Shown here piece after piece: positions 13,601 through 28,600 of a stretch of 64,000 nucleotides of DNA. The DNA lies in assembly GCF_964355755.1 (NCBI RefSeq), contig NC_092679.1:13694932-13758931 (forward strand). The letters are read 5' to 3'. The DNA comes from Antedon mediterranea (lineage: Eukaryota; Echinodermata; Crinoidea; Comatulida; Antedonidae). Both the position numbers and the translations under genes were made by a program. The notes beneath the pieces were generated by a model. That model worked only from the letters and a program-made list of their open reading frames with translations. It was not told the origin of the DNA and ran no database searches. The stretch's first letter is position 1. Each line of letters opens with the position of its first letter.

Positions 13601-16600
13601 GCAAATCTATCTCCAATATACTTGTATTTTTTAATACACACATCCACTGAAAATGCATTTTCTTTGATTTGGGGATTTTTATATTCATGTGCACCTTTTG
13701 TCATAAAAAGACGAGAATAGGCCTACTCGTGAATTATGGCCACAAAATTGACGTCGCTGACACTACATCCATGTTGAACAAATTATTTTCATCTTCATCT
13801 GACAGATGACATCACACATAGCCCTACGATCCTTGTGATTTGATTGATCAAATTGAAGCGAACAGTGAAAGCGAAAACGAAAAAGTTCCCATGGAGAAAC
13901 TCTAGCGAATTCACGGGAGGAGCCTTATATTACTAGTTCCGAATTCAACGCGTTGAAGTTTGATTTGATGTTCACACTGAAATCGTCTGTCGCGGCAAAA
14001 GTACGGTTCGATTTGACGCTTGACGCGTGTCGCTTCGCATATAATTTGTTTAGTGTGTAGGCCTATCGGCCTTTAATATTTATAGTTTGAGGATAATTAA
14101 ACGAAGGCTTCTAATCAATGTTTTTAAACAATTAAAATTTACTAATAAGTTAAATAATGTTTCTCGGTAATATTATTTTAGCATAAAAGACAACTATTTA
14201 GTTATTATATAGGCTTGTATATCACTAATTGTCTATTTGATACTATTTCCATTGGGCTAGCATGTAGTAGTCAATACAAATACCCTTTAACAAACTCTCA
14301 TTCCATTCATGGATTCATAACAAAGTAGACTAACATGATTGATATTATCAATAATAAAGAATATAATTCTTTTAATTTATCAATATCATTTCGATAATGT
14401 TTATTAGTGAATGATGTAGGCCTAGATACAAAACAAAAAATAAAACACTCACAGAGTACCATATATGTTTCCACGAAATATTGGAATTTCCGTAAGTCTA
14501 TTATAAGCAAGATGTCTAAATAAGAATAAATAAAACATGCCATAACTATAATCATCTACGATTAAAGCAATTGCAAATTAAAGATATTATGTTATAGTGA
14601 GCATGTTAATTGTAGGCCTAATTAGCAAACAAACTGTTCTTCTTGTAAAATAACATATTATTTAAGGTGAAGAAGACCCGTGTTACACAATAATGTTTAA
14701 AATCGAAAGTTCGAAATCTGAAAATAACAATAGTGTAAGGTATAAATACTGATGTCTAGGCTGACTAGGCAAAGCTGCAGTTCATGTCACATGATTTATA
14801 AATAAAACCTAGTTAGGCCCATGACAAACTGCCGTACATGGTAAGTTATTTAAGCTATATTCACTATCATTTATTTACAAAACAACGAAGTGGCATTGAT
14901 TAATATGTAGAAGGATGCTCTTTTTTTTTTTAACTGAAAATTACTTACAGAATATAAATACTATCCAATGCGACGAAGGCGTCTTTGTGTATAAAGCTAA
15001 TATTGTTGTCTGCAAGTTTGCTGAAAACAACAAAACAGACGTACAATATTCTATATATATGTAACTACTTTTACGCTTAAAAGCATTGCTTTATGCAAAC
15101 GCGACTCTATAGTTCACTATGTCGGTCGGTCGGTAGGTCCGTCGGTTGGTCTGTCGGCAGGTCGGTCGGTCGGTAAACACTAACTCAAATTTGCGCACGT
15201 GACTGGGCCAGCCATATATATGACCTTATTTCTCATAGCGTCTGATCATCACGGTTGTGTTTTATTGAGGTTCAGTAATATCTTGTGGTTAGAGATCAGA
15301 TAACAATTATGACGTAGAGGCTGTCTTTCGCTTAAAATATGTAATAATAATTATAATATTAATCTAGTTTAATCATTCAATTACGTAGTAGTTTTGCACA
15401 TAAATGTCATAAACAGGGAAGTATTTAAATAACCCAAAATATAAAATAAAATGTTGACAAAAATCAAATATTCATTCTTCATACATTACTGAAAAAAAAC
15501 ATGGTTCTTTTTTACAGAGGAACGTAACCAAATTGTGCATTTTGCCATTTCAAGAACCATTAAATTTTCCACAATTTATTTTTCTATAAGCCAGCACCAG
15601 ATGCCCACCTGATAGACATATGCAAGGTAATGAAATACTGACAATAATATAATTGAATGCCATAAAGAAATAACATTTATGCAATTGTAATCCAGCAACA
15701 TGGCCATTCTCCATAATCTTAATAGCATGGTAACTTAGCACTTTTTTTGTGCACTTTGTGACAAAAGCACCACATTTGGCACAAACCTTCTTTAGGGTAT
15801 ATCTAACAATCCTAGAAGGGGTGCCCAAAAATCGGAACAATTGAACGGTGTCATTTGGACCACGCCCTCTTTTAGTATCTATATATAAATTTACGTAAGG
15901 GCAAAAATCGGTAAATCGAGCGTTATTTCTAGAATGTTTACTCGATGGTATGTAAAGTTGGTTCGTACTTTCGGTACTGATTTTAACCGCCTGATGTAAC
16001 CCTGTTTACTAATTAAATTGAGTTCGATAATTAGTTATTGACGATTAAAACGAATTTAGGTTCAACGATTTGCCCCAAATAGGGGTGTTTTCTGATCGTG
16101 GTATACACTGTCTAATGATGATGTCAAATTGAAAAATACCCGCATACAATAATACGAGGACACTTCGCATTTTCCTATCTCCTCCTACGATCATTGTTTT
16201 TAATAGCTGAAAACCGATTGAACAGTTCGAGTACAGCATCATAATGTTGAAGACAGGCCGATTTTCCTTAAAAAATGCTATTTTGATACATTTAATATAC
16301 GTTTATACAAATGTATTGATTTGCGATGAATGGAACATTCCAATCTCTGTTCCACAAGTGTCTATTCCCTCAGGCGTCGTAAAGGCAAGTACTGTATACT
16401 CATAACAGAAATTCGATCATTTTGTTTTCAATCTGTGCTGCAGAGATTGGATATAGATTTTTTTTAACGGGAGCTAGCGTTTTCAGTCGCCGTATATTAT
16501 GTACACATCTTTATTATTGCAGTTAAACCACCCCGGGAACCACCCTCCACATCATCACCCTTCCCTCACTGGCATGAGTAGCGTTGTAAAGCCAGTAGAG

Positions 16601-19600
16601 GATAGGCCTACGGTGGTACCGTCGAAGGATCAACAACAACTTTGGTGGGTAGGGTATAGGAACCAACTTAAGTATGAATTGGCTCTAGAAACAATTGAAA
16701 ACCATTAGGCCTACTTATGATTTTCCCCGAATAGAGGTGGTTTTCACAAATTGTTTAACATTATATAAACATATATACGTCGTAGTGTATCGTTACATGT
16801 ACTGTACTATTTCAATCGACTAGGACGGTGATAGCCGGGGCTGATAGTTTCAACAAAGTATTACATCGCAATGTTTTACCGTGTTTAGTGGTATATTATT
16901 TGTAAAACATGAAAACAATAATATTTCGTTACTAAATGGATAAAGAATATATTTAAAAATTGTTCCTCTTTGCACCCATCCTCTTCCCCATCCCTCAACC
17001 ATAATGTTACATACAAAACACAAATTAAGTTTGTTTAAATTTGACTTAAACAATTGGTCTCATTTTGTGACAAGTTTCTTTTTCGGAAGTAATTCCCAGG
17101 GTGCTAATTTTAGTTGAGTACATAAATCACAGTGTCTATTTATTCGTTCCTGTAAACGACATGTATTGTTGTCCTGCATTATTGTACATTTGAAATCGCC
17201 AGTTTTTTTTAACGCTGAAATTATTATGTATTCGAGAACCATCTGTGGGCACGACCTAGATGGTACGCGAGCGAAGCGAGCGTACCATCTAGTTATACGT
17301 AATTAGGTGAAAACTTAAATCTTCGTATATACATACCAAGTTTGGTATCAAATTAAAACTCATGACATGTACATTGCAATACACACATAACAAATATATG
17401 ATTTCTCTTCAGACGGAATATATAGGTCAAATAATGTAATTTTCTGTCATATTGAATGGTATTTCAATTAAAACGTGCTAATATTGTGCTATGTTATGAA
17501 CATTGTAGTTATAAGAACAACAACATTCATTTTAGTAATAGTACTAATATATATTTATCCTGTACCAGTTACTTTCCTTTAACATAATATTAGGAACCAC
17601 TGAAAAAAAGTATATAAAACATATACTGTATCAAACTTGGCTCAATAACCACTGGACTATTAGTAAACCGACAAAAGACCATTTGACTGACAATTATAGC
17701 GTTAGCATCCATAACAATACATGGAGGTGATTATCAACTTTACTTTTATGAAATAAGTTCCATGGCATGGGTAACAAGACCAGTGCACTGTTGAACGGCA
17801 CTTGCAGTTCCCTGAGCAAAAAGGCAAATTTTTGCAGTCACACTTTAGCAATTCCCTACATGCCTGCTTCAGGTAGTATTGTCCAGACTGGTGTCCATGT
17901 ACTGCCGGTTTTAGTCCAACCAAAGTCTTCTGGTGATGGAGCATTCTGCTGTGGCTCTGGACTGGTGGTCCAAATGCTTGCTTGGTATATGGATCGGTTG
18001 GAATGCTGTAAAAGTGCATCCTACAATAAACAATTTAAAGATTGGTGTTACCTTTTAATGAAAGAAAAACATGAACCTGATAATAAATTATTAAACGACA
18101 ATTAACAATTATATGGAAGCTCCCGTTACCTGTGTAGGAGGAATGTTGTCCATTGTCCTTTCTTGAAAAAAGATCTTGTCTTAGCTTAGTAACACTTCTT
18201 AAAGTACTTGTCTTGTCGTATAGATGACATGTAAACTCTTCTAGCAACTGGAATTGAGATGAGTTGACTCCTAGAAAGGGTGATGTGCCATGAAAAGAAA
18301 GGCTTCTGTGACTGCTGGAAATGAGTTCCACGTCTCCCATGCGGAGTGTTTTGCTTTTCCGAAGAACTGGGATGTAGTATCGGACCCAGTAAATGCATGA
18401 AAAACTGACAGCCCTCTTGACTTATCCTCTCCTGGGTTATGGCAGATGGTATATATATTAAAATAATTGGAAGTGCTTACACCCATGTCAAATGCGACCC
18501 ATATACACGTACCAGGATAACAGGCTATTAGATTGCAGAAAATACCAACCAGGATAACAATGACATCAGTATCAACTGTACGCACCAAAATAACCATGCT
18601 ACCTTTCTTTAAGGCATCATCAATGTGAATGCACATCCTGGAGTCGGCCTCTTCTTGGTCGCAGATTGACATAGGTTGAGTAGATGTCAACATACAATAG
18701 ACTCGCATACAGGACATATATCAAGAATTACTTACTAATTTAATATGCCTTTTTAATTAATTATTGGTATGAAACTGTATAAGTAAATTAATCGTTTGGT
18801 TACAAACAAAATAAATTAGTATGTATCATAATAAAACTTACCTGATGTAATGTAAACTTCTTTGCAGTCAGAGTAATCATGGGTAGACAGACACCTTTGT
18901 AATTAAAAAGTTAAATAACTCCTCTTAATTTACTGGATCTTTCAGAAAGTCTGGAAAATTCCCTGGAATCTTTGTTTGTCCCCCAACTTTCCTCCTGACC
19001 CCTTTTCCTCTTTTTCTCCTGTAGACTACTTAAGACTATCTGTTCTGTAAGTGTCCCGCACTATATCAATTCTGTTACTATTCTGCAGCTGCTGTCTGGT
19101 CCACGGTAGAAGACCTGTCATACAAATGATACAAGAATAACGATCCGCATATAGAAGTGACCAATTATGTGGTGGTTAAACAATAGATACAATCCTGAAT
19201 GCAAAGAAATGTACTCACCTTATCACCGTAGTCATCAAATGTAAATGCATGGTTGCTGGAAAGAGCATGGACAATAGCAGCTCCGTCAAACACCTTTACG
19301 TCAAAATATGTAGGAGGTTCAGGCTGGCCTTCAGTCTCCAAATGCTGTAGCAACTCAGACTTCTTAGTTGGTAGTCGAAGCTTTCCATTTACAGCCAAAG
19401 AGGGTGGCCATGGCTGGTTTTCATGCATGGAGAAGTCTTCCAAATCTCCATCACGAGATTGACTTGCATGATACAGTCGACTGAATAGGCTGGAGTCACT
19501 TTTTAAACTCTTAACTTGTTGCTTTGTTTTGGACACTGATTTTGACCATGGTGTGTTTAACAACGGCAGCTTATTCTGTTTGATGGCTTGTTGAATTGTA

Positions 19601-22600
19601 ACACTTCTGTCGAGAATAACTTCCTTGAAATATGTTTGGTACTGGGTAGTACCTACATCCTGAATTGTACGAACTGTCACTACTGCACTTTCATTGGCAC
19701 AATCTCAAGCATCCAAGACCAGAAGTTCTGAACAATTATCGAGGAATGGGTTGCCTGCATTGCTCAGGGAACTGCAAGTGCCGTTCAGCAGGTCTTTCTT
19801 GCACTGGTCTTTGTTGCCCATGCCGTGGAACTTGTTCGTCATCTAGCAACTCTGTACCATTATAAGTGTTTGTTTCCAGATAAATAATTTCATAAAAGTA
19901 AAGTTGATAATCACCTCCATGTATTGTTATGGATGCTAACGCCATAATTGTCAGTCAAATGGTCTTTTGTCTGTTTACTTTAGTCCAGTATTATTGAGCC
20001 AAGTTTGATACAGTACAGTATATGTTTTATATACTTTTTTTCAGTGGTTCCTAATATTGTGTTAAAGGAAAGTAACTGATACTGATACAGGATAAATATA
20101 TATTAGTAGTTCTATTACAAAAATGAATGTTGTTGTTCTTATAACTACAATGTTCATAACATAGCCCAATATTGGCGCGTTTTGATTGAAATCCCCTTCA
20201 ATATGACAGAAAATTACATTATTTGACCTATATATTCCGTCTGAAGAGAAATCATATATTTGTTATGTGTGTATTGCAATTTACATGTCATGAGCTTTAA
20301 TTTGATACCAAACTTGGTATGTATATACGAAGATTTAAGTTTTCACCTAATTACGTAATACTAAAAAAAGGGCGTGGTCCAAATGACGTCGTTAAATTGT
20401 TCCGATTTTTGGGCACCCCTTCTAAGATTGTTAGATATACCCTAAAGAAGGTTTGTGCATAATTTGGTGCTTTTGTCACAAAATGCACAATCTTCATAAA
20501 AACTGGAAGTTAGCTATAAGAAGAATTTAAGGTTATTTGGTAAAAAAAATAGGCCGTTGGTGGTATGCCCATCTATGGGGATGTTTGCTTCTTTTGTACA
20601 TAATACTTACAGCAGCCATATGTCGCCGCCTTGAAATGCTTTTGATGGGATACTTCGTAGTTTGTTATTAGCAAGATATCTATGGTATGGTATTGAGAAA
20701 AATAACAGATTAGTCTTAAATATGACCCGAAGTTACTTTATAGATGCAACCTTCAATCACCACAAAAAAAACTGGATAATACCAATGAGCACCATATTAC
20801 AAAAATTATAGATATCATCGAGTTAAATTAAAAAGATATTGACATTATAATAATTTAACATCTATCCGGGGGTTGTTTTATAGCATTTTTAAATATGACC
20901 CGAAGTTACTTTAGAGATGCAACCTTCAATCACCACAAAAAACTGGATAATACCAATGAGCACCATATTACAAAAATTATAGATATCATCGAGTTAAAAT
21001 AAAAACATATTGACATTATAATAATTTAACATCTATCCGGAGGTTGTTTTATAGCATTTTTAATGAATTGTTTTCAATTATATTAATTATGATATAAAAA
21101 TAAATTAAACATTTGCTTATAATTTAGTAATGTAGTATATAAAAGCCCATATTAAAATTAATTTAAACAAAACATGTGAATTGATAGTTGATTTTAGGAC
21201 AAAAAATTGGTCGGTTCATGAGCCCCTAAATATAGGAAATGAGTTAATTAAAGTTGTCCCAGCGTATAAATATCTAGGAACTATAATAGACAAAAAGCTG
21301 GACTGGTTTAATAACATTAAAAAACTCTATAAAAAAGGACAACAACGGCTATATCTGTTAAGAAAACTTAGGAAATGTAATGCTAGTAAACAAATTCTTA
21401 TACTGTTCTACCAGTCAACCATACTTTTTGTAGAATTATCTGGGAGGCTTGTTTATATGAAAAAGATAAGGAACTATTAAATAAAATTACCAGAAGGGCT
21501 GGGCGGGTTATTGGAGTTGATGTATCTGTTCTTAGTTTCAACTACGATGCAGGTGTTCTATCCTTGGTAAAACGTATACTCTCCCAAACAGACCACCCGC
21601 TCCATAAGGAATACATTTTTCTTCCATCAAATATTCGTATCCGTCTGCCTCGAGCCGTACTAAACGCTACAATAAATCATTTGTCCCACAGTCTATTGTC
21701 ACCTATAACAAACTTGTCCAGCGCTAACTCATGGAGAGAACACCTGGATCGTAGACTTTTTGATATTTTATTAGTGATTTTCTATATTGACTGTTTTCTG
21801 CATGTACGTATATTGTTATTATCTCTGCAGTGTATATAAGAGGAATTTCTAATGTATTTTTATATTGGACCAAATAAAGAATATATATATATATATAATA
21901 TATTTTACCATTTTTTATATTTTGTGGCCAGTAAAAATCGTACCGTAATTTATATAATATAGATCTGTGCCTTAAATATATATATATATATGTCACATAC
22001 ATTTACAGATTTAGTAAATCAGGTGTAAATTCTAGAATTTTACTCAATAGTAAGCTGGTGGTAAATACTTTCGGTAAAGTTTTTTTCACATAATGAAAAA
22101 ATACTACATGAATGAACATTAGTTACTGATGATTAAAACGAATTTATTTTGTTCATTTGGCACAAATATTTGTCGATACTGAAATATATCCACACACAAC
22201 AATGCAACGATGCTTCGTTACGAGCTATCTCCGTTTACCATTAGAATTCGCTGGAATTCGGCACCGCAACCGCAATAACACTGTAATGGTAACTGGCAAA
22301 CAAAGTTTTATATTTTTAAAATGTAATTTTACTATGTGGAATATACATTGTTCAATTGATTAATGATAGTGAATTGATAAAAGTCCTCTTCCATCCATTT
22401 ATCCGTTACGCTATTCGTCTTGGGTAGACATTGCGTATGCTAATCGTTTCCATGATAATAATCTAAAATAAATAAGTGCATCAACCTAGCAACGTGACCG
22501 ATAAATACAAATAGCCAATAAATAGAAAAAGGTAAGTAGTACAAGGCTATGTATCTTTGTTACGGAATAAGAGCTAGACTTTCGATCGCCCTCTAGTGAG

Positions 22601-25600
22601 ATTGTATAAACAGAAAACAGTTATATTTATTACTCACATGCTACTTCCTGTTGAGAGTTTGTAAGTTCCAGTAGATAGTTCTACGACAGATGGTGAAATA
22701 TAGCTAAAAAGAATAAAACACAAATCACATCATTAATATTTATTCTAAATTTAAATTGGCCATATCAAAGTAATATTAAAGTTATTCACTTTAAGTAAAA
22801 AATTCGAGGCAAAAACAACAAGTTTACGTAATTAACAGGTAAATTAATTTGGTTACATTTCGCCTGGAAAATCTTTACGAGCGAAAGTTAACAAAGATTT
22901 CAAACCACGAGTATACATTATGCATGATGCTAATTAGGATTGTTTACAACTCATCGCGGTTGAGAAGGAGTTTTCACACAGATCGCGAGGAAGTTTTATG
23001 ATTATGCATACAGAGTAGCCAAACAAACGCGTTGCATTATGAGATATGTTTTGATCGAAAACTTTGACTGGAAGTCAAAGTTATTTTTTGAACCAAAAAA
23101 CGTCCGTATTTTGGTTAAATTATTTTTTTTTCAACTCATTTTTAGTGAAAGTTAATAACTATTATGATACTTCAAAATGACGCACTTTTTTTCGAAATAC
23201 TGTATTCAAAAATTTTACTTTTTTTTATTATTCAAAGGGACAATACATCTTTAATAATAAAGTATTGTGTGTATAGTTTGGTTCCGCCGAACAACGCCGA
23301 TATAATGTACTAGATGATACGCGAGCGAACTTCATTGGTAATCGTAAAGAGAATACAAATGACGTTTAACTATATTATCACAAGTTAATTAAGTTTGTTA
23401 GTCTGTAATACTTCTGCGACTTGTTTACACTTGTGGGTTCACAGAATTTAATTTATCATAATAATCTTAAGGATATTGTTTAACAACGGCACACTTCCTT
23501 TTAGGCCTACATTTCAACAGATCCACCATTTGTAAATGCAAACGCATTTTCACCAAGCATTTGAAGTTTCGTGTTATCAATTCGCCTGAAAAAAAAAAAG
23601 ATGTACTAGTTCGTAGTTCCTTATTAAATTCAATTAAAAGGCAGTCACCATATTTTTTAGATATTTTAATACTTAATAACTGTCTATTTGGCTTGACCTC
23701 TTCTATTTCTTCTGGTCAAAATTCAATTTAAGCATTTACGTCCTCTATGGTGAATAAGTAACTAGCTTTACAAAGACAAAGCACACATGACCTACCTAAT
23801 GTTTCAAAATATGTTGGTATGGATCGATGAACCTTGACCTACTCTACCTTATAACAGTTGACCTACTTCTTTATTTCAAAATTGTAAAAGTTTAAAATTA
23901 GATTGCGCAACTTTTACCATAATATGTTTTATATCTTTGACTTTATTATTCCATATTTTGTCCCATACCATAGTCTTATTTAAAAACTCTGTTTCACATT
24001 TTACTTGGGAGACTGGCACTGTCTCTACGCCGAATAAGTAGCTAGCTTTTTTTTACACTTGATCTACTTAAGTGTAATGTTGTAACAAAAATTAAAAACT
24101 TACAAAGCTGATAATTTGCTGTTGTTTGCAAAAGTAAAAGGTTCAATGATATTTATATCATTAGATGACAGGTATCTGAAAAAAAAATCATCATTAGTTT
24201 TTAGAATAAATATCTCAAATTATAAAAGTTGTTAAATAAGAGTGTGGTAGTCGTGGTAGTGACAGGTGGTACCATAGCAGCAGCAGCAGAAACAGTACAA
24301 TAAAGTGACTAGAACGATCGTCAACGTGTATTTTCAGTAACTAAACATGCAGTACATTATTTTTTTTATTCATTCGTGTTGTAAAGAAAAATCACTTAGA
24401 GACGCTATAAAATAACACCTGATGATCATCTATATCAAATCAAATATTCTTTTTCATCATCATCGTTATCATCAAAATATAAAGAAAGATCAAATAAAGT
24501 AAAACATGTCTATGAAGAGATAAAACGGAAACACATCAACATTCTAAATGATCTTGATACCCCAATAACAAGAAATTATTCAAGCTGTTGCCGATTACGG
24601 TTATAGAAACTGCGCTTAATTATTATATAACTTAAATTTGTATTTAGAAATTAATAATACTTAGTAATCAAATATCGGATTTAAATTCTCCCATAAATTT
24701 GCTAGTGTAATGCTAATATATTATAAAACAAGCAATAATTTAAATGATTTTGTCATCGTTAAGTTTTGTCACTAAAATGATCGACTATTAACTGCTTTTG
24801 TTGAATATGTTTCTGAAACATGGCTAAAACTATAAAGACATTTTACTATATTCAGTCGGTGAAACAACAATGTCTTTTCAGGTTTAAGTGTATCATGCAG
24901 GAATTGCATGAACCTTTCCATTCTTTGACTATAGTGGTATAAAAGTTGCTCGGATACGTGCATTACCAAAACCGTATAATCATCAAATAAACACATGTTT
25001 CGTCATCAAGGGTGATTTCAACCGAATGAAAAATAAAGCGTTATCCTCTAAAAGCAAATAATTACTGTTTTGTAATAACTGTATATATAATTATATTATA
25101 ACAATGTAATTGGTGGTTTCATTTAGGAACAAATAAACAGAACAAAACGAATGACCAATTTGGATGCACTAAGATGTATACACTGTTGATGCATTTGTAT
25201 CTCTTACATGCAGCAGCAGCAATGGCAGCAAAAAACAACAGAAGAAACAGAAGTTGCAGCATCGGCAACAGAAGCATCGGCATCAGCAGAAAAAGTTTTG
25301 AAGGTAACAATTGAACTTACAAGTTAGTTATCACGGTGGATCCTTGAAATGTGGTATTTCTCAGTATAGTTATTTTGTTGTTCTTCAGGCTTCTATTATG
25401 AAAACAAAAATTATGCCACTACTTAGGATACTTTATTAAATGCGATTGTATAATAGTAACTTCGTTTTATCATTTTCTATGCTTTATTCATTGACTGTGA
25501 AATCTTCAGAAATACGTTTTATTGTTGTTATTGTTCTAAACCGCAGTGCCGTCCAGTTGTAATATTGTTAATAGTGAGACTTTTCCATCGGGACGGTAAA

Positions 25601-28600
25601 CGAAAAGAGACGGTAATTTAATTTATAGAGTCTGGTGCTAAATGCCTTCGAAACAAAAGCAACAACGGTTAGCCACCTCTAGGCTTAGGCCCCTGATCCG
25701 TATGCATGCAAGCTCGGTTGAGCAGGTTCTGCGTTAGTCAGGCTAGGTATTCAACACATAATCAAAAACCGAGTTTAAAAAAAAATAAATCTAGAAGTAT
25801 CAAAATGAATTTACATCCTACACATACTATATATACACATATGATGTTTTTGTTATGAAAATAAACAACTTGTGCCTATCATGTATACATTTGCTTTGCT
25901 TATGGTTTAACAGTTTCAGAAAGACATCAACTGTGCTGCTTCGTCTGGTTGAATTGTAAGACCGATCTTTAGATCGGCTAAATAATGAACGGAATGTATG
26001 CCACCTACTTTCGTTAATTTACCGTCTCGAAGCAAAAGCTCACTACTAAAAGTTAGTTCTACACAGGTAAAAGAAGTAACATTTTCAAATTATATTGTCA
26101 ACTTACAAAATACGAAGAAATGGAAGATCATTAAAAACTGTTGATATGTCTGTCAGCAAATTTGTGTCTGCATGTCTGAAATGTTTAGATAAATTAAAAT
26201 TATTATTTATAACTAAATATAACCAGGAAAGAGTTAAATTAATTTAACTCTTCCCTGATATAACTCAATACATTACATAGTGTATCTTTTAATGTATGCG
26301 TATCATTGCTATAGAGTTCAGCGTTGCTGACGTCACGACGGTAGATGGCGCTGCGTGGACGGTATGTACAGAGCCATATATATATAGAGTTACGACATTG
26401 AATGCAGATCAATTTGTGTCAAACTTGTCTCCGTTAATTCATGTAAAGTATAGGAGCAAGAAAATACTTTAAACATTTTCTTATATTAAAAAAAAATGTA
26501 ATTGCACATTTTACGGTGAAATATCGATGTGCACAGCGTACAGAAGTACTTGCGGCAAAGAATATTGCGCGCGCGTGCGCTAGTACATTATAAAGTTCGA
26601 TTGATTGATTTTGGAACGAAACATCCCATAACTACGTCCTATAAATAACAATTATGTAATATTTTCAATTCATAATGCATGCTTTTTGATGACTAAATAA
26701 AATAATAAAGTGTCGTGGATGTATTTGTTAATATATTGAATAGGGTATGAACAATATTAAAATAATAAAGGCAAATTATTACAAATGAAATAATGAACGA
26801 GTCTCTGAAAGTTAGTATTAAAAACACACGGAGAGCATATACTGTATAAAAAGAGGGGTGAATTTGTATTGGTTCATGCTTTGATGTATCCTGACTTGCA
26901 TGTAGGCCCTAGCATATATTATTTTGTTATTATAGACACAATATATATATGTTACCAAATTAATACCATTAATAAAATTAATTACTAAAACAAAAAATAC
27001 ATTCGAATAATTATCGATCTATAGTTTCCCCTATGCTTCATAATTTTTGGGATTTTATTTGTGTTACACGAGCTTGTTGAAAATAAGCACTTTCTTATCA
27101 GTGGGGGATAGTTGAAATTACACAGTAAAATCTCTATTCTTTTGTACACAAATTTTGTAAATAGAGAGGCATTTTAAAAAGCTACGAAAAATAAACAGTG
27201 TGGTAAAAAATTTTTTCAGATGACTAAGTATAGGTAATATAACTTGAATATTACATTTCTTGAATTTTTATTCAACTTCAAATTTTTATTTTCATGCTAT
27301 AGCAAAAATTATTCACCGTATATCCACCATCTTTTTTCACCTTCTAGGGAGTCACAAGACATGTTATTACATTAGGTTAACTACCTAACTACTGAAAAAA
27401 GGTCTTCCTGGTTTTTATGGAAGAATTTTGCAAAATTTTGTATTTGGCCATATTTAGAGAAATTCATGTTTTTTTCGTCTTGATTTCTGTTACAAATATT
27501 TGATTTATATTATATATTATATTTAAAATTCATTCCTGTACCTGAGCTTTAAAACTTAATCATTTTCAATAAAAACAACTAAAATTTCAAAAGATCACTA
27601 ATTATTTGTAATAATAATAATAATAATAATCTATTTATTCTTCAACTACAGTTTAAGTCTAAAAAAGTCAAGCAAGATACATAATTTGATAGAAATACAG
27701 ATATCTATAGTTTATCAACATAGTAGCGGTGAACGCATTTTTGGTTGCGCTTGCAACCACGCAGAGCCATCTATCGTTGTGACGTCACACCGCAGAACTC
27801 TATTACCTGCTTGCAAATCACACTTAATAATTTGGAATCTGGATGGATTAGAATAAACGTTCACATCCTAAAACAGAGAGTAGGCCTAATAGTAATAGGG
27901 AATATTTAACCCGAAGTGTTGCAACAAAATACGAGTATTATTTCAAAAGAAATAGAAAAGAAGGTTTTGCAGGGCTGTGGTGTAACTATTGTATTTTGAA
28001 TTAATATTGTAAAACGGACCTAACGTCAACTAATTTGATATAATATGACAGTGATAATATGATTAAACTAATTAGTAACAGTAAGAATTTAATAAACATA
28101 ACAGACTTACATATTACCAATTGTCTTCGGCAAGCTTGGTAATTTACTAAGTAAATTGTTATTAACATTTCTGTCAACAATTAAGATATAAATAAACAAA
28201 ATGTAATGAAGAATCAATGCAATGCAACATATTTATAGCAATACTTTAATTTAGTTACGTCTTGACACCTGACAAAGTTATTTTCACCAATACAATTATG
28301 TCGCCTTTTATATCCGTGAAATATAAGATGGTGATTCGCGAACATATAATCCTTCGGGAATGTAAAATCTCAAATTAGCCTAGGCCTATATTAATACTAA
28401 ATGTTAATATACATTTTATACACTTCTTTAAGTTGCATATGTTGTGTGAAGACCGGCTTACTCCGTATAGATCATACATAGCATGAGTTGTTAGTATAAG
28501 GCTAGTCTATAGCCATAGAACAAGACCATATACATGGCTGAAGTTGCGTGCTCAAGTTAGTGTTTACCGACCAACCGACCGACATAGTGAGCCAAAAGGA

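Larger units (their letters stand above)
15740..20495 (-). mobile_element. Academ-like DNA transposon with palindromic arms and XPG/FEN-like nuclease gene
   Basis: The left arm (15740-15875 plus 17292-17870) is the reverse complement of the right arm (about 19740-20495). Both share the blocks TTTGGTATCAAATTAAA, GGGCGTGGTCCAAATGAC and TGTTCCGATTTTTGGGCACC. Between them, 18271-19680 encodes a nuclease-like protein on the minus strand. A Helitron (15878-17291) interrupts the left arm. Arms include the end of the coding region, so the 3' half of the gene was duplicated inversely. XPG-type nuclease domains are known from Academ transposons; placement here is by motif reading. The whole lies in the LRR-gene intron between exons 7 and 8. 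Confidence 0.65.

Noticed and set aside
17767-18105. Plus-strand ORF of 112 codons with several Cys
   Set aside because: It is antisense to the Cys-rich end of the transposon nuclease gene; the minus strand gives the meaningful frame.
25119-25310. Minus-strand hydrophobic ORF (Leu/Phe/Ala-rich), possible signal peptide
   Set aside because: The hydrophobicity comes from a CAG/GCA-type simple repeat read in one frame; it has no LRR or phase-consistent splice sites.
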